NCBI GenBank assembly: GCA_905373565.1
Contig: CAJPTT010000179.1
Span: forward strand, 1 to 5,514
Direction: 5' to 3'
DNA length: 5,514 bases
From: an uncultured Treponema sp.
GTDB taxonomy: Bacteria; Spirochaetota; Spirochaetia; Treponematales; Treponemataceae
The position numbers and the translations under genes were made by a program. Positions 3,809 through 5,514 of the stretch are shown here, one piece after another. Under the pieces are notes generated by a model. That model saw only the letters and a list, made by a program, of their open reading frames with translations, did not search any database and was not told the origin of the DNA. The first letter of the stretch is position 1, and each line of letters begins with the position of its first letter.

Positions 3809-5350
3809 ATGTTATTTCCGACACTCCGGTTTGCGCTCTTTTTTTCCGTTGTCTTTTTTCTGTACTGGTATGTATTCAGGCGGAAAGGACAACGGATTGT
3901 GTTGCTTACCTGCGCAAGCTATTTTTTTTATGCCTGCTGGGATTGGCGCTTTTGCCTCTTGTTGTTCGGAGTGTCGGCTCTGTCCGGCTTTACCGGTTAT
4001 CTGCTCGGTATACAGAAAAACTATATTCCCCGTACCATTACAATGATAACCGGTACCGTGCTACACATTCTCTTCCTCGGTTTTTTCAAATATTTTTATA
4101 CGGCTGTTTCTTTTTTTAACTACACATTTTTTAACGGACAGCTCCAAGCGCCGCTGTTGTTACAACTGCAAAGTTACTCGCTCTTATTGCCGGTAGGGAT
4201 TTCGTACTATACGTTCCGCTCGATGAGCTATATTTTTGATATTTACCTCTGCAAAATGAGGCCGGTTCAATCGTTTATCGAAGTGCTGCTCTATATCTCG
4301 TTTTTTCCGCAGCTGGCGTCGGGACCCATTGTGCAGGCGGAAGCCTTTTTTACAGCCTTGCCGGATAATCTTACACAGGATGTAACGGCGGAACGTCCGA
4401 TAGCCTTTGACCGCAGCGTACTGCTGATCTTGTCGGGGCTGTATAAAAAGATGGTACTGGCAACCTTTCTTTCCGTGCTTGCCGTCGATCCCGTATTTGC
4501 GAATCCTGCACAGTGTAATACCCTCGAACTGCTTGTTGCTTTGATATCGTACACATTTGTCATTTACTGCGACTTTTCCGGTTACAGCGATATGGCGATT
4601 GGCATCGGGCTTTTGCTTGGCTTTGAAGCGCCGCAGAACTTTAATCGGCCGTATCTTTCCCAATCGGTGAGTGAGTTTTGGCGGCGCTGGCATATCAGTT
4701 TTTCGTCGTGGCTGCGCGATTATGTGTACTTCTCCTTCGGCGGCTCACGCTACGGTTTAGTCCGCACGGTGATTGCGCTGGTCGGAACAATGCTCATCGC
4801 GGGGGTGTGGCACGGCGGCTCCATTCCCTTTGTGCTGTGGGGGCTGCTCCAGGGCATTGCTTGCGCCGCAGAACGAGTTGCCGCCGTGCTCGGTAAAGAA
4901 CGCCGTGCCGCCGCTATAAACACTGCTGCGGGCAACCAAGAATCTCTCATGACTGCAACGGCTGTACCCGATAAACTGTGCCGCGGCATGGTGCGGTTCG
5001 CCGGACGGAACATTGACATGAAACGGCTGCTTCGGCTCGGCGGTATGTTTGCATTTATCAATATCAGCTGGCTGATTTTCCGGTCGAATACCGTGCGGGA
5101 AATTACGTTGTATCTTTCTTCGCTCAAGAATATCACACAGCCGCTCCGCACGGTGCATTGGTTTGTGCTGGTACCGCTTGCCGCCGCCTTTCTACTGCAA
5201 ATTCCGAAAGAAGAGACGCGCCGCGCTTATTTTGCACGGTATGTACGGCTGCCGCTTGCGGTAAAGGCCACTGCCGTTGTGTTGTTTTTTGTCGGGATCA
5301 ACATTGTGTCAACCTCCGGCATTGCACCGTTTATCTACTTCGGATTTTAG
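3809..5350 (+). CDS. AlgI-like membrane-bound O-acyltransferase (MBOAT family)
   Basis: This 513-aa polytopic membrane protein is close in length to Pseudomonas AlgI (about 520 aa). MBOAT proteins of the AlgI/DltB group carry acyl groups, usually acetyl, across the membrane for O-acylation of an extracytoplasmic glycan. Hallmarks in order: N-terminal MLFPTLRFALFFSVVFFLYW; SYYTFRSMSYIFDIY from residue 132; FFPQLASGPIV from 165; CDFSGYSDMAIG from 254; FWRRWHISFSSWLRDYVY, with His295; and GVWHG (332-336), whose His335 is the conserved catalytic histidine. A polar insertion at about 355-405, Ala/Arg-rich and low in hydrophobicity, separates the core from the last helices. An in-frame TGA at 3803 excludes an earlier start. 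The ATG has only GAGAG directly abutting it, so translation probably depends on coupling to the gene ending 11 nt upstream. The substrate cannot be told from sequence; alginate itself is unlikely in a spirochaete. Confidence 0.9.
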   Translation: MLFPTLRFALFFSVVFFLYWYVFRRKGQRIVLLTCASYFFYACWDWRFCLLLFGVSALSGFTGYLLGIQKNYIPRTITMITGTVLHILFLGFFKYFYTAVSFFNYTFFNGQLQAPLLLQLQSYSLLLPVGISYYTFRSMSYIFDIYLCKMRPVQSFIEVLLYISFFPQLASGPIVQAEAFFTALPDNLTQDVTAERPIAFDRSVLLILSGLYKKMVLATFLSVLAVDPVFANPAQCNTLELLVALISYTFVIYCDFSGYSDMAIGIGLLLGFEAPQNFNRPYLSQSVSEFWRRWHISFSSWLRDYVYFSFGGSRYGLVRTVIALVGTMLIAGVWHGGSIPFVLWGLLQGIACAAERVAAVLGKERRAAAINTAAGNQESLMTATAVPDKLCRGMVRFAGRNIDMKRLLRLGGMFAFINISWLIFRSNTVREITLYLSSLKNITQPLRTVHWFVLVPLAAAFLLQIPKEETRRAYFARYVRLPLAVKATAVVLFFVGINIVSTSGIAPFIYFGF

Positions 5351-5365
5351 GGAGATACGCAGAGT

Positions 5366-5514
5366 ATGAGTGAAAAAAGTCAACGCAGCGAATCCGCTCA
5401 ATACGAGCGGCAAGAATACGACAATCGGCAAGGGCAAAATAGCGCGCAAGAGCGGAACGGCCGATACTCTCCCAATCAGTGTTTTTTCTTTGTTGTGTTA
5501 GCGCTGCTGATTCT
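5366..5514 (+). CDS. N-terminus of a membrane-anchored protein, probable AlgI partner, 3' end outside the window
   Basis: ATG 5366 begins 15 nt after the AlgI-like stop, with GGGAG at 5350-5354 (11 nt upstream, a slightly long spacing). The 49 visible codons encode a hydrophilic, Gln/Glu/Arg/Ser-rich cytoplasmic segment (residues 1-38, including YERQEYDNRQGQ) followed by the start of a hydrophobic helix (CFFFVVLALLIL, 39 to the edge). This N-in membrane anchor, directly downstream of an AlgI-like gene, is where AlgJ/AlgX/DHHW-type SGNH-like acyltransferase partners are usually encoded. That role is inferred from context only, as none of the catalytic domain is in the window. Confidence 0.6.
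   Translation, partial: MSEKSQRSESAQYERQEYDNRQGQNSAQERNGRYSPNQCFFFVVLALLI

Noticed and set aside
3802..4119. 105-codon open frame overlapping the start of the AlgI-like gene
   Set aside because: It is a shadow frame of the MBOAT gene, whose frame carries all the family motifs.
4184..5158. Several long minus-strand open frames opposite the AlgI-like gene
   Set aside because: They are antisense shadows of a GC-richer gene, with composition unlike real proteins and no RBS or motif.
1..5514. CRISPR arrays, tRNA or rRNA genes, and transposase genes
   Set aside because: I saw no regularly spaced repeats, cloverleaf or rRNA signatures, or transposase motifs on either strand.

Overview
The window looks like chromosomal DNA of a spirochaete, most likely a Treponema. 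The hflK-hflC pair, a single-pass coiled-coil protein ending in MgtE_N/MotE-like motifs and an AlgI-type MBOAT acyltransferase lie close together on one strand, an arrangement I associate with treponemes (recalled, not searched). The core genes have mixed GC and AT codon use. The small accessory genes at the left edge are visibly more AT-rich. No genus is proven by the sequence alone. Every supported gene is on the + strand.

Layout. (1) Positions 2-398: the C-terminal end of a PIN-domain (VapC-like) toxin, overlapped by a 60-aa partner gene, forming a probable toxin-antitoxin module. (2) Positions 399-676: no convincing gene. This stretch holds a 47-nt stem-loop, a candidate promoter, and a 142-nt nested palindrome that ends just before the hflK ribosome binding site. 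(3) Positions 677-2610: hflK and hflC, overlapping by 4 nt, followed by a hairpin/U-tract terminator. (4) Positions 2649-3125: a second toxin-antitoxin module with its own promoter and a palindromic operator candidate. Its antitoxin is intact, but its toxin appears reduced to 51 codons by an in-frame internal deletion. (5) Positions 3174-5514: a tightly packed group of a MotE/MgtE_N-like membrane coiled-coil protein, an AlgI-like O-acyltransferase, and the start of a third, membrane-anchored protein that runs off the window.

How it works together. HflK and HflC are expected to form the SPFH membrane assembly that surrounds and restrains the FtsH protease. The AlgI-like protein should move acyl (usually acetyl) groups across the membrane onto an envelope glycan, and the truncated last gene is positioned to be its partner. 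The two toxin-antitoxin modules flank hflKC and look like accessory insertions in a housekeeping neighbourhood.

The least explained signal is the 521-662 palindrome. A reasonable promoter at 485-513 would start transcription almost exactly at its first base, so the predicted hflK leader would be one long hairpin. A small palindromic mobile element is the main alternative.
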